Part shown: in pieces, positions 23,038 through 29,054 of the stretch | Numbering within the stretch: position 1 is the stretch's first letter | Layout: the number at the start of each line of letters is the position of its first letter | Source of the DNA: Bacillota bacterium | Lineage (GTDB): Bacteria; Bacillota; Clostridia; Acetivibrionales; DTU013 | NCBI GenBank assembly: GCA_023399355.1 | Contig: JAEWQC010000274.1 | Span: 1 to 29,054, forward strand | Length of the DNA stretch: 29,054 nucleotides | Direction of reading: 5' to 3' | Made by a program: the position numbers and the translations under genes | Notes under the pieces: generated by a model | What the model was told of the DNA's origin: nothing | Seen by the model: only the letters and a program-made list of their open reading frames with translations | Database searches by the model: none

Positions 23038-24287
23038 GCGCTTCAGTTGGCTGTAAATTATTCGGCGCCTACAGGACAGTCATCAGCATAAAGGACGCAG
23101 CGGTTCTGATTCATTCAACGGTCGGCTGCAACTGGGGCACGAACACCTTCCACATCCCATCGCGGCAGAAAGATATCAGGCAGGCTTCGAGTGTATTGTA
23201 CGAAGAGGATATTGTGTATGGCGGAAGAGCATCTCTTGAAAAGGCTCTTGGGCATATGCTCGAATTATATAGCTGCTCTGCCGTTTTTGTCCTGACGGGT
23301 TGTGTGGCTGAAATCATGGAGGATGATGTGGAAAGCATCCTCAGAAACTTTTCTTCTTCCAAACCGCTCCTGTTGGTGAAGGCTGCCGGCTTTAAAGGAA
23401 ATATGGCGTCGGGAATACAGGATGCCATGAAAATACTTGTCGATCAAATGGATGAAAAGAGAAGAAAAGAAAATTCCATCAATCTCATTGGCATGTTATC
23501 TGATGATTTTAGGAGTGACGCAGATCTAAAAGCGATACGGAGGCTGCTGGGTACGAACATTGAACTAAACTCCGTCATCCCTTACGACGATTACGCCGGA
23601 ATGCTCAATGCGCCTGCAGCTTCTCTCAATGTGATTTTTGAAGGCTTTGAGGCTGCCGGTATACAGATGGAAAGAAAATTCGGCATCCCCTATATTGTTG
23701 TTAATTATCCATATGGCATGGAAGGAAGCAAAGACTTTGCTGTTAAAGTAGCGGATGCATTGAAACAGGGGGAGATGGATTTCCTGCGGGAACTGGAAAA
23801 GGAAACTGTCGGCAGCCTGGAAATGGCTTACGGGTATCTGCACAAACTTTACGGAATGCCTGCCGCCGTGAGCGGAGACAGCGCAAGGGCAAAGGCGCTT
23901 AAACGCTTTTTGGAAAATGAGATGGGTATGAATGTGGAAGCCTTCCGGGATGTCTTGAACGGGGATAATGCAAGCGGCGCATGCGGTATGAATGCCAGAA
24001 ATGACACAGGCCGCGTGCGCGGTATGGATGACAGGAATGACATGGATGGTTTTGAAAGAACTCTTGAAAAATCGAATGCTGTGATTGTTTTTGGTTCCTC
24101 TTTTGAAAGAGGAATAGCGGAGCATTTGAACATACCCCTGATACGGTACACATATCCGGTATTTGACTCCATCAATATTGGAAACCGCAGCTACGCTGGG
24201 TTTGAAGGAACTGTCAACCTGCTGGAGGACATGGTGAATACTTCCATGACGATGAAGTACCGGAGGAATGGAATGTATGGAGATTAA
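23034..24287 (+). CDS. Nitrogenase component-1-like protein (K/N-like), partner of the preceding gene
   Basis: The 417-residue protein keeps all three cluster-type cysteines: Cys7 (VGCKLFGA), Cys32 (HSTVGCNWG) and Cys90 (TGCVAEIMEDDVE). Other component-1 features are the GFKGNMASG segment and the C-terminal SYAGFEGTVNLLEDM. The ATGA overlap with the upstream gene implies coupled translation, so a heteromeric complex with five conserved cysteines is likely. Residues about 315-335 contain a repeated MNARND/MDDRND insertion. No Fe-protein-like gene accompanies the pair; VnfH or another reductase elsewhere would have to serve if it is a redox enzyme. Confidence 0.85.
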   Translation: MSASVGCKLFGAYRTVISIKDAAVLIHSTVGCNWGTNTFHIPSRQKDIRQASSVLYEEDIVYGGRASLEKALGHMLELYSCSAVFVLTGCVAEIMEDDVESILRNFSSSKPLLLVKAAGFKGNMASGIQDAMKILVDQMDEKRRKENSINLIGMLSDDFRSDADLKAIRRLLGTNIELNSVIPYDDYAGMLNAPAASLNVIFEGFEAAGIQMERKFGIPYIVVNYPYGMEGSKDFAVKVADALKQGEMDFLRELEKETVGSLEMAYGYLHKLYGMPAAVSGDSARAKALKRFLENEMGMNVEAFRDVLNGDNASGACGMNARNDTGRVRGMDDRNDMDGFERTLEKSNAVIVFGSSFERGIAEHLNIPLIRYTYPVFDSINIGNRSYAGFEGTVNLLEDMVNTSMTMKYRRNGMYGD

Positions 24288-24313
24288 ATCATTTTGTTAA
24301 AATATCAGCAACT

Positions 24314-24646
24314 TCATGGCGATAATATTAGCTCCATATGCCGTTCAAGGCAGATGCTGTCTGGCCGCTCGATTAATTCTGTATCCTCAAACAGCGGAAT
24401 CAGCTTATCATCAAGCGCGGTATCGATAATTCCGGCTGTTTCATAGCTGCCGCCAATCCCGGTTTGTAAGTAGTGCTTGTACTCGTCCTCAACCTTTCGG
24501 CACCATACCCGCACCTTTTCTCCGCCGAATTCTTTTGCAACTATATCGAATTCCGGCGTATACAGATGCCCTTTGGAAACGAGAATAATCGTCTCAGAAA
24601 ACAAATATGCGTCAAAACATTCCTGCTGCGGTTTCGTGGTTAACAC
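24314..24646 (-). CDS. Small protein of unknown function
   Basis: A 110-residue open frame with acidic, soluble character (YLFSETIILVSKGHLYTPEF, then VRVWCRKVEDEYKHYLQTG). The only start in frame before an upstream stop is GTG at 24646, which touches the AGGAGG ribosome site, so the true start is uncertain (an ACG codon lies at a better distance). It ends 27 bp from the convergent nitrogenase-like gene. I recognise no family. It may be a leftover of a mobile or accessory element. Confidence 0.5.
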   Translation of the reverse strand: MLTTKPQQECFDAYLFSETIILVSKGHLYTPEFDIVAKEFGGEKVRVWCRKVEDEYKHYLQTGIGGSYETAGIIDTALDDKLIPLFEDTELIERPDSICLERHMELILSP

Positions 24647-24660
24647 CTCCTGTCAATTGT

Positions 24661-24783
24661 TTAATCCTCATCATCCCTATCCTCCATATAGCGAATCTCT
24701 GTCCTGGTTTTAATTGCCTCTCTTAAAGGAACATAGCCTCTGCTGTTATTAACCATATTCACGGCTTTGCCCCCGAAAGGCAT
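24661..24783 (-). pseudogene. C-terminal gene fragment or 40-residue peptide upstream of the small protein
   Basis: A minus-strand frame reads MPFGGKAVNM followed by VNNSRGYVPLREAIKTRTEI and an acidic DRDDED end. The sequence looks protein-like and sits 14 bp before the GTG of the small leftward gene, as in an operon. Only about 45 codons are open before an upstream stop, so it is most likely the 3' remnant of a longer gene cut at a junction near 24785. Confidence 0.4.
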
Positions 24784-25244
24784 CCTCACCGACAAATATT
24801 ATAAGGATATGAAGAGCGGCAGTATTGAAATAGCTGAGGAAGCCGCGGATTGCAGAGATTCTGTCATTGCGGTTCTCGATTCAATCTACGACAACCGAGC
24901 TATGCAGCCTGAGAATGCAGGGAAAAACAATGTTGAGTTAAAGCTGGACAACTCTAAACTTGGCTTACCTGGAAGACTGTTTTATTGTTACTGCATATAA
25001 ACAGGCAATTTTGGACGAGTTTGGAGTTAATCTTGATGTAAGCGAATTTGGGGGAAATGGAAAATGGTCGGACAGAGTATCTTCTTGCTATAGATCTCAA
25101 GGCAAGCAATGGGGCGATAGAATTGAGAAAAAAGTGAAATATACTGTGGCGAATGTAGTCCCGGCTGATGCGGACATTACACTGAACCCCACATAAACGC
25201 ACTTCGATAGATGCACTTGTTACCGCTTTAGAAGAAATGATTTA
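24770..25244 (+). pseudogene. Frameshifted remnant of an unidentified protein gene
   Basis: Protein-like sequence runs through three frames: first KYYKDMKSGSIEIAEEAADC and on to about 24955, then YLEDCFIVTAYKQAILDEFG to about 25185 in another frame, and finally HKRTSIDALVTALEEMI with a stop at 25244 in a third. Joined, they would make a C-terminal part of about 155 residues ending in a natural-looking terminus. At least two frameshifts and no good start indicate decay. Family not recognised. Confidence 0.45.
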
Positions 25245-25630
25245 ATCGTCTTTGCTCCCATGAAGATAGGCGCTATCCCTCGCGGACAACTCCTATCTCT
25301 TGATTTCCGTATCGGTTTGGGGTATGGTTCAACAAGTTTCCCTATTAAACCACGCCTTTAGGCAGCTTTCTTTTGTTTTTAATTGAACCGTGGGTAAGGC
25401 TGTGACTAATCAGTATAAGTGAACTGGGTGAAAACTGAACTATTACCGGCTGGAAGCCGGTAGATCCGATCTGTGCCTGAAAGCTGCCTTAAAGTCGTCG
25501 CGACTGTTTTGGGAGCATTTTCAATTCTTCGTTATAATATAAATCTGCAGAATGGCCCCAAGAATAAGGTTACCAGAGAAAACGAAAATTTGATTACTTT
25601 TACTTGGCGCAAACGGTAAATTATCTATAT
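25245..25630. other. Gene-free stretch within a degraded region
   Basis: No ORF with a ribosome site is seen. Around 25250-25360 a 36-codon frame (APMKIGAIPRGQLLSLDFRI) reads like protein but has no start signal. The portion 25357-25493 is structured and listed separately. A short AGTCG-TCG-CGACT hairpin follows at about 25493-25505. Confidence 0.5.
25357..25493. other. Structured non-coding element closed by a long inverted repeat
   Basis: GGCAGCTTTC (25361-25370) and GAAAGCTGCC (25479-25488) form a perfect 10-bp closing stem, with partial extension outwards. Inside is a perfect 8-bp hairpin, TACCGGCT-GGA-AGCCGGTA (25444-25462). The roughly 108-nt interior has the look of a folded RNA or the end of a mobile element. 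I could not match it to a known class. Confidence 0.45.
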
Positions 25631-25631
25631 A

Positions 25632-25659
25632 TTGACATGCGGTACACGTTTGATATAAT
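25632..25659 (+). promoter_or_regulatory. Promoter of the zinc-ribbon protein gene
   Basis: Perfect TTGACA (25632-25637) and perfect TATAAT (25654-25659) with a 16-bp spacer, about 35 bp before the start codon at 25695. Confidence 0.75.
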
Positions 25660-25694
25660 TTAATGAGAAATTGGGCATGGAAGGAATGAATAAA

Positions 25695-26402
25695 ATGAAC
25701 CCTTTTTTGAAGGGATATCTAAAGGGCGGAATTGTTGGCGGAATAGCAGAATCCGCAAAAAATAAGTCTACGGAGCAAAAAATCAGCAAAATTGTAGATC
25801 CCCAATCAATGGCTATGGAGGCCGTATCCTGCAAGGTGAATATTTCTGATTTGAAAGCTATGGTACATGTATACAACGGTTATGTTTTAAGAATCGATAT
25901 GGCAAACAGTATCCTTCAATTAAGAAGCAATTTTAATAAAACTTTTGTTGAAAAATCTTACCATTTTTCGGCTGTGAGACATTGGAGCTACCAGCTTCAA
26001 AATGATACTCCCTCAGTTATGGGCCGCACCTATATGGGTGGCGGGGGAGCTCGGCAGTTTGGAACTGATGTCGGTACTTCATTGGGCAATTACATTTTGG
26101 CATCCAGAACTTTAAATGAAAATAAAGAAAACACAGGTCTGTTCTTTGAAGTGAAAGACACGCAGTACCCGATGTGGCGCATTGCGTTTGAATATAGCAA
26201 AAAAAGCACGGACTTTGTATTGCGACAATGGATGGAACTGCTGACCCAGTGCTTGAATGAGACAGACGAAGAGCACTTTAATGCTCACAAAACAATTGCC
26301 CCCGACGTGCAGAACTGCTTGCGTTATTGCTCCTCCTGCGGGTCGAAAACTTCTTTGACGGATGCCTTTTGCAGCGCTTGTGGAGCAAAATTGCATCTGT
26401 AG
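25695..26402 (+). CDS. Zinc-ribbon protein of unknown function
   Basis: The 235-residue product begins with a Gly-rich hydrophobic stretch (LKGYLKGGIVGGIAES) and ends in a zinc ribbon with two CxxC pairs (YCSSCGSKTSLTDAFCSACG). The middle (residues about 35-190) has beta-rich character and a Gly-rich MGGGGARQFGTDVGTSLGNY segment. The start at 25695 lies 9 nt after GGAAGGA; the open frame begins at 25671 with TTG. It has its own promoter and stands alone in the degraded region. A C-terminal zinc ribbon is common in membrane-associated or phage-shock-like proteins, but no function can be assigned. Confidence 0.75.
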   Translation: MNPFLKGYLKGGIVGGIAESAKNKSTEQKISKIVDPQSMAMEAVSCKVNISDLKAMVHVYNGYVLRIDMANSILQLRSNFNKTFVEKSYHFSAVRHWSYQLQNDTPSVMGRTYMGGGGARQFGTDVGTSLGNYILASRTLNENKENTGLFFEVKDTQYPMWRIAFEYSKKSTDFVLRQWMELLTQCLNETDEEHFNAHKTIAPDVQNCLRYCSSCGSKTSLTDAFCSACGAKLHL

Positions 26403-26638
26403 ATGAGCAAGATCCTGTCGCAGGGAAATACCATGGTATTTTTTCGAGGTAGTCTGGAACTACAGTAACTGTCTTTTCCCGTCATTCTCTTTACCGAAAG
26501 CACAGCATCATCTTCATCCAGTAGAATATACATCTCTTTTAAAGTGAACCAGAACGGGATATGTTGGATTTTTGTGTTCCGACGCGCAGGGACAGTTCTA
26601 AATTGACTATATTCAACATCGGGCGTTTTCGAGCTCAT
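26324..26638 (-). CDS. Possible small protein overlapping the zinc-ribbon gene end
   Basis: A 104-residue frame starts with ATG behind GGGGG (start MSSKTPDVEYSQFRTVPARR). The last 26 codons overlap the 3' end of the convergent zinc-ribbon gene and are probably an extension. The N-terminal 70 residues look protein-like. Family unknown. It occupies the place where the homologous region at 16899 has the HTH-PBP regulator, but it is not related to it. It may be a fragment. Confidence 0.35.
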   Translation of the reverse strand: MSSKTPDVEYSQFRTVPARRNTKIQHIPFWFTLKEMYILLDEDDAVLSVKRMTGKDSYCSSRLPRKNTMVFPCDRILLIYRCNFAPQALQKASVKEVFDPQEEQ

Positions 26639-26720
26639 AGTAATCCCCCAAAAAGGAAATATTTATACTATTATACATTTAAGAAAAGAACCTATGGATA
26701 ATCAACTTGGGTCTTGATAT

Positions 26721-26750
26721 GAAACCGAACAAAACCGAACGATAATATGC
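26721..26750. promoter_or_regulatory. Candidate operator D (counterpart of operator A)
   Basis: GAAACCGAACAAAACCGAAC followed by GATAATATGC resembles operator A (ACCGAACAATAA). It lies 225 bp before operator C, as operator A lies 221 bp before operator B. Following bases (GAATTA, CATGCAAT) also match the regulator's promoter region. It seems to be the relic of a divergent regulator promoter. Confidence 0.45.
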
Positions 26751-26913
26751 AATATCGAACAAAATGTTGCGGGAAGAATTACGCCATGCAATTAGCCTTA
26801 ATGATGTATGCATAATTTCGAAACGCGCAGCAGTGAAATGCAGTGAAATGGCTAATGGGTAAAAACGTGAAACCAAATAATGAAATACATATTAAATAAT
26901 ATTGCAAAAATAC

Positions 26914-26941
26914 TTGACATGAAATTTACAGGTGCTATAAT
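26914..26941 (+). promoter_or_regulatory. Promoter of the siderophore/MolBCA-type transporter
   Basis: Perfect TTGACA (26914-26919) and perfect TATAAT (26936-26941) with a 16-bp spacer, nearly identical in context to the promoter at 17141-17168. Confidence 0.8.
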
Positions 26942-26945
26942 AAAA

Positions 26946-26975
26946 CCATACAAAAACTTACAGAACCTAACGATT
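26946..26975 (+). promoter_or_regulatory. Candidate operator C (counterpart of operator B)
   Basis: CCATACAAAAACTTACAGAA followed by CCTAACG lies at the predicted transcription start, 4 bp after the -10 box, as in the copy at 17174. The second half-site is GAAC in copy B and TTAC here, so affinity may differ. Confidence 0.5.
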
Positions 26976-27299
26976 TATAATCAAAGATTCTGTCAGGTAC
27001 GAAATGCTAACAGTTACAGTTTAAAATCGGCTGCCACTGTAAAAAGTCAGAATAGTGTGCTCCGGTGTTCTTGTCAAACCATGTCTGCTTGCGGGAATTG
27101 CATGCTTAAGCAATATTTCCTGGAGATACCTCGATGTATTCATTTTCAGAAAATTAAATCAGGAGGAATGGACGCCCGGTTGACTTCAGTCGACGAAGAG
27201 TCCGGTTGTTTCTGCTTTTACAGTGGCAGCCAAATACAATATTTTTGTACCTTAATGATTTATTAATCACAAAATTAATGTGATCAGGAGGCGACAGTT
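26976..27299 (+). promoter_or_regulatory. Conserved long leader of the second transporter gene
   Basis: The part at 27031-27142 matches 17264-17373 over about 110 nt, with both small hairpins preserved (ATTGC/GCAAT and ATAC-CTCGAT-GTAT). Beyond it, 27179-27196 (GTTGACTTCAGTCGACGA) is a 7-bp hairpin related to the 42-bp repeats at the left end of the window. AGGAGG stands before the start codon at 27300. An open frame at 26880-27266 spans this region but has no ribosome site and is not considered real. Confidence 0.6.
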
Positions 27300-28466
27300 A
27301 TGCTAAAATTTCAACGAAAAGGAATGACTCTTCTTGCTTTTTTAGTACTATTTGCAATGATATCAGGATGTTCCGCTAAAACTGCTGCAACGCAGGATCA
27401 GACAAGCACAAAAACGGAAGACAGTATTCAGACCAATACAGGGACCGTTGAGGATGCGGGTTCGGTTGATGAAGCGGGTACAAATACGGATACACGCGAA
27501 ATTACGGATATGGAAGGAAGAACGGTGACAATCCCGGCAAAAGTGAATAAAGTCATATCGTTAAGCAACAATACAACAGTATATGTATTCACACTGGCAC
27601 CGGATAAATTGCTTGGATGGAGTTTTACCCCCAAGGAAGCGGCAAAGAAATACATTAAAGATGAATATTTCAACCTTCCAAATGTTGGATCCAGCACTCA
27701 GAAATCAGGCAGCTTTGAAAACATTCTTAAATTGAAGCCGGATTTGATCATCTGCTCGAATGAGGATGAGGTTTATAAACCGGATGAACTCCAGAAACAG
27801 TTGAATATCCCGGTTGTGATGGTAAATGTTTCTCTGGAATCGACAGATAAGGTTTATAGTTTTCTGGGGGACTGCCTTAATGAGCAGGAAAGAGGAAAGC
27901 AGCTTGCCGATTATTCCAGAAATATTCTTGATACCATGAAGGAACAAATCAACAAGGTCCCTGAAGACAAGAAGCTGAAAGTATATTATGCGGAGGGGGC
28001 GGCATGGCTCCAGACCGACATTGCAAAGAATGTCCACACCGAGGTGCTGGATTTCGCAGCAGGTATGAATGTCGCAAACATTTCGGAAGACAAGGTCGGT
28101 TCTATGGCTGAAGTGTCTATGGAACAGGTTCTGGAGTGGGACCCGGATATTATTCTGGTAGGCGCAACGGCTACAAAGGGAGACTTTTATTCAAAAGTCT
28201 ACAGCGATGCCAATTGGGGAAAAATCAAAGCTGTGAAAAACCAAAAGATCTATAAAATCCCGGCTCTGCCGTTCAACTGGTTTGACCGCCCTCCGTGCCC
28301 GGCTAGAATACTTGGCGTCGAATGGCTTGCAAATCTGCTATATCCGGACTATGTCAAACTTGATTTAAGTACGGAGATAAAAAACTTCTATGAAACCTTC
28401 TATCATTATAAGCTCACAGATAGTGAAATTCAGGATTTATTAAAAGATGCTGCAGCAAAAGGGTAA
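27300..28466 (+). CDS. Lipoprotein binding protein, BtuF/FecB/MolA superfamily
   Basis: The 388-residue product has a signal peptide with lipobox MISGC (Cys24), a Thr/Asp-rich linker to about residue 68, and a helical-backbone (TroA-like) binding domain: EITDMEGRTVTIPAKVNKVI, LKPDLIICS, WDPDIILVGA. The C-terminal FNWFDRPPCPARILGVEWLA is typical of clostridial members. This superfamily binds siderophores, cobalamin, haem or, in the MolBCA branch, molybdate and tungstate. The shared promoter and leader with the vnf-linked operon, and a metal-type regulator nearby, favour a metal, oxyanion or metallophore ligand. AGGAGGCGAC precedes the ATG. A FecCD permease follows 125 bp downstream. Confidence 0.9.
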   Translation: MLKFQRKGMTLLAFLVLFAMISGCSAKTAATQDQTSTKTEDSIQTNTGTVEDAGSVDEAGTNTDTREITDMEGRTVTIPAKVNKVISLSNNTTVYVFTLAPDKLLGWSFTPKEAAKKYIKDEYFNLPNVGSSTQKSGSFENILKLKPDLIICSNEDEVYKPDELQKQLNIPVVMVNVSLESTDKVYSFLGDCLNEQERGKQLADYSRNILDTMKEQINKVPEDKKLKVYYAEGAAWLQTDIAKNVHTEVLDFAAGMNVANISEDKVGSMAEVSMEQVLEWDPDIILVGATATKGDFYSKVYSDANWGKIKAVKNQKIYKIPALPFNWFDRPPCPARILGVEWLANLLYPDYVKLDLSTEIKNFYETFYHYKLTDSEIQDLLKDAAAKG

Positions 28467-28484
28467 CAAAATATAAGTTCCGGT

Positions 28485-28529
28485 TCTTTTTCGGGGAATG
28501 GAGAAGTCAGCGGAGTTCCCCGGAAAAGA
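28485..28529 (+). other. Intercistronic stem-loop between binding protein and permease
   Basis: TCTTTTTCGGGGAA (28485-28498) pairs with TTCCCCGGAAAAGA (28516-28529) with minor bulging. No T-run follows, so it is more likely an mRNA-stability element than a terminator, like the hairpin at 19550-19598. Confidence 0.6.
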
Positions 28530-28591
28530 CTATCGGAAGTTATGCGCAATCGATTTTCAAATAAGAAAACAGTTGCCGGGAGGTGGAACTG

Positions 28592-29054
28592 ATGTATGAG
28601 ACAGAGCAGCTGCAGACGGTGATGAAAAAAGATCACCGTAACCAAGTTCAGGAAAGTGGATCAGTTCTTTCTGGAATGCATGAAAGCAAAAAAAGAAGAT
28701 CGATGATGATCATCCTTGCACTTTTGCCATTTGCGGCTTTTCTGGTTTCTTTCACGATCGGGCGGTATCCTGTATCTGTTCAGGAGATTATGAATATTTT
28801 CTTTTCAAAGATATTCGGGTTAAAGCCTTCATGGACGCCAACAATTGAAACAGTCATTTTCAATGTCAGAATGCCGAGAATTTTTGCAGCTTTGCTTGTC
28901 GGCGGAGCATTATCGCTATCCGGAGCAACCTATCAGGGGCTGTTTAAAAACCCGATGGTATCACCCGATATATTGGGTGCTTCGGCAGGCGCCGGTTTTG
29001 GCGCTGCATTGGCGATTCTGATGTCATTTGGCGTGATTGGCATACAGTTCTCCT
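28592..29054 (+). CDS. FecCD/BtuC-type ABC permease, cut by the window end
   Basis: The first 154 residues are visible; full members have about 330-350. After a hydrophilic N-terminal stretch of about 38 residues, unusually long for the family, the first membrane segment begins (MMIILALLPFAAFLVSFTIG). The family signature RMPRIFAALLVGGALSLSGA and then FKNPMVSPDILGASAGAGFG is unmistakable. GGGAGGTGG precedes the ATG. An ATPase gene is expected beyond the window. Confidence 0.9.
   Translation, partial: MYETEQLQTVMKKDHRNQVQESGSVLSGMHESKKRRSMMIILALLPFAAFLVSFTIGRYPVSVQEIMNIFFSKIFGLKPSWTPTIETVIFNVRMPRIFAALLVGGALSLSGATYQGLFKNPMVSPDILGASAGAGFGAALAILMSFGVIGIQFS

Noticed and set aside
23565..24125. 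186-residue minus-strand ORF inside the second nitrogenase-like gene
   Set aside because: It lies antisense to a clearly conserved gene and has no ribosome site.
27001..27142. Cobalamin riboswitch in the second transporter leader
   Set aside because: GCCACTGT and AGTCAGAATA recall cobalamin boxes, but they are adjacent instead of separated by the core, and the first-copy leader does not conserve them.
26880..27266. 128-residue ORF in the second transporter leader
   Set aside because: It starts upstream of the promoter, spans promoter, operator and leader, and lacks a ribosome site; its copy-1 counterpart is not open.

Overview
The window looks like a chromosomal piece of an anaerobic, diazotrophic member of the Clostridia (Firmicutes). 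The reasons are strong AGGAGG-type ribosome binding sites, near-consensus housekeeping promoters (TTGACA/TATAAT), clostridial-style NifI1/NifI2 regulators, homocitrate synthase split into two genes as in Clostridium pasteurianum, and moderate G+C. No tools were used; all family calls come from reading the protein sequences.

The left two thirds (about 1-15.7 kb) is a nitrogenase island for what I read as a vanadium nitrogenase. Two leftward genes come first: a beta-repeat protein with a cysteine tail, and an AnfO-family accessory protein. After a long intergenic region with back-to-back promoters, a rightward operon runs vnfH-vnfD-nifI1-nifI2-vnfG-vnfK-vnfE-vnfN, then a roughly 300-nt structured gap, then nifB-nifV(omega)-nifV(alpha), a DUF4332-like gene, a 31-residue peptide gene and a radical SAM/SPASM-like protein. 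VnfD carries the cofactor ligands Cys257 and His423 and the V-type loop TGGPRL at 335-340. VnfG is a true delta subunit. The Fe protein and AnfO look Anf-like, so the system appears mosaic. NifB makes the cofactor precursor, VnfEN matures it, NifV supplies homocitrate, NifI1/I2 switch activity off, and the last three genes are unexplained.

The middle part (15.7-24.3 kb) starts with a leftward regulator that joins an excisionase-type helix-turn-helix to a periplasmic-binding-protein-like (probably oxyanion-sensing) domain. Divergent from it is a second operon: a lipoprotein binding protein and two permeases of the LplA/LplB/YtcP type with no ATPase, followed by two translationally coupled nitrogenase component-1-like proteins of unknown function.

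About 24.3-26.65 kb is a degraded zone with gene fragments, a structured non-coding element and a zinc-ribbon protein. From 26.7 kb to the end there is a second transporter, of the siderophore/cobalamin/MolBCA superfamily (lipoprotein plus a FecCD permease cut by the window end). Its upstream region is a diverged copy of the whole divergent promoter/operator/leader region at 16.95-17.37 kb, although the transporters themselves are unrelated. I infer that both transporters answer to the same metal or oxyanion signal.

The most interesting items are: (1) the duplicated promoter-operator-leader module in front of two unrelated transporters; (2) the nitrogenase-like pair fused into a transporter operon; (3) the DUF4332 / KIRNDFVTNSSS peptide / radical SAM cassette at the end of the vnf operon; and (4) four genes whose stop codons lie inside tandem repeats.
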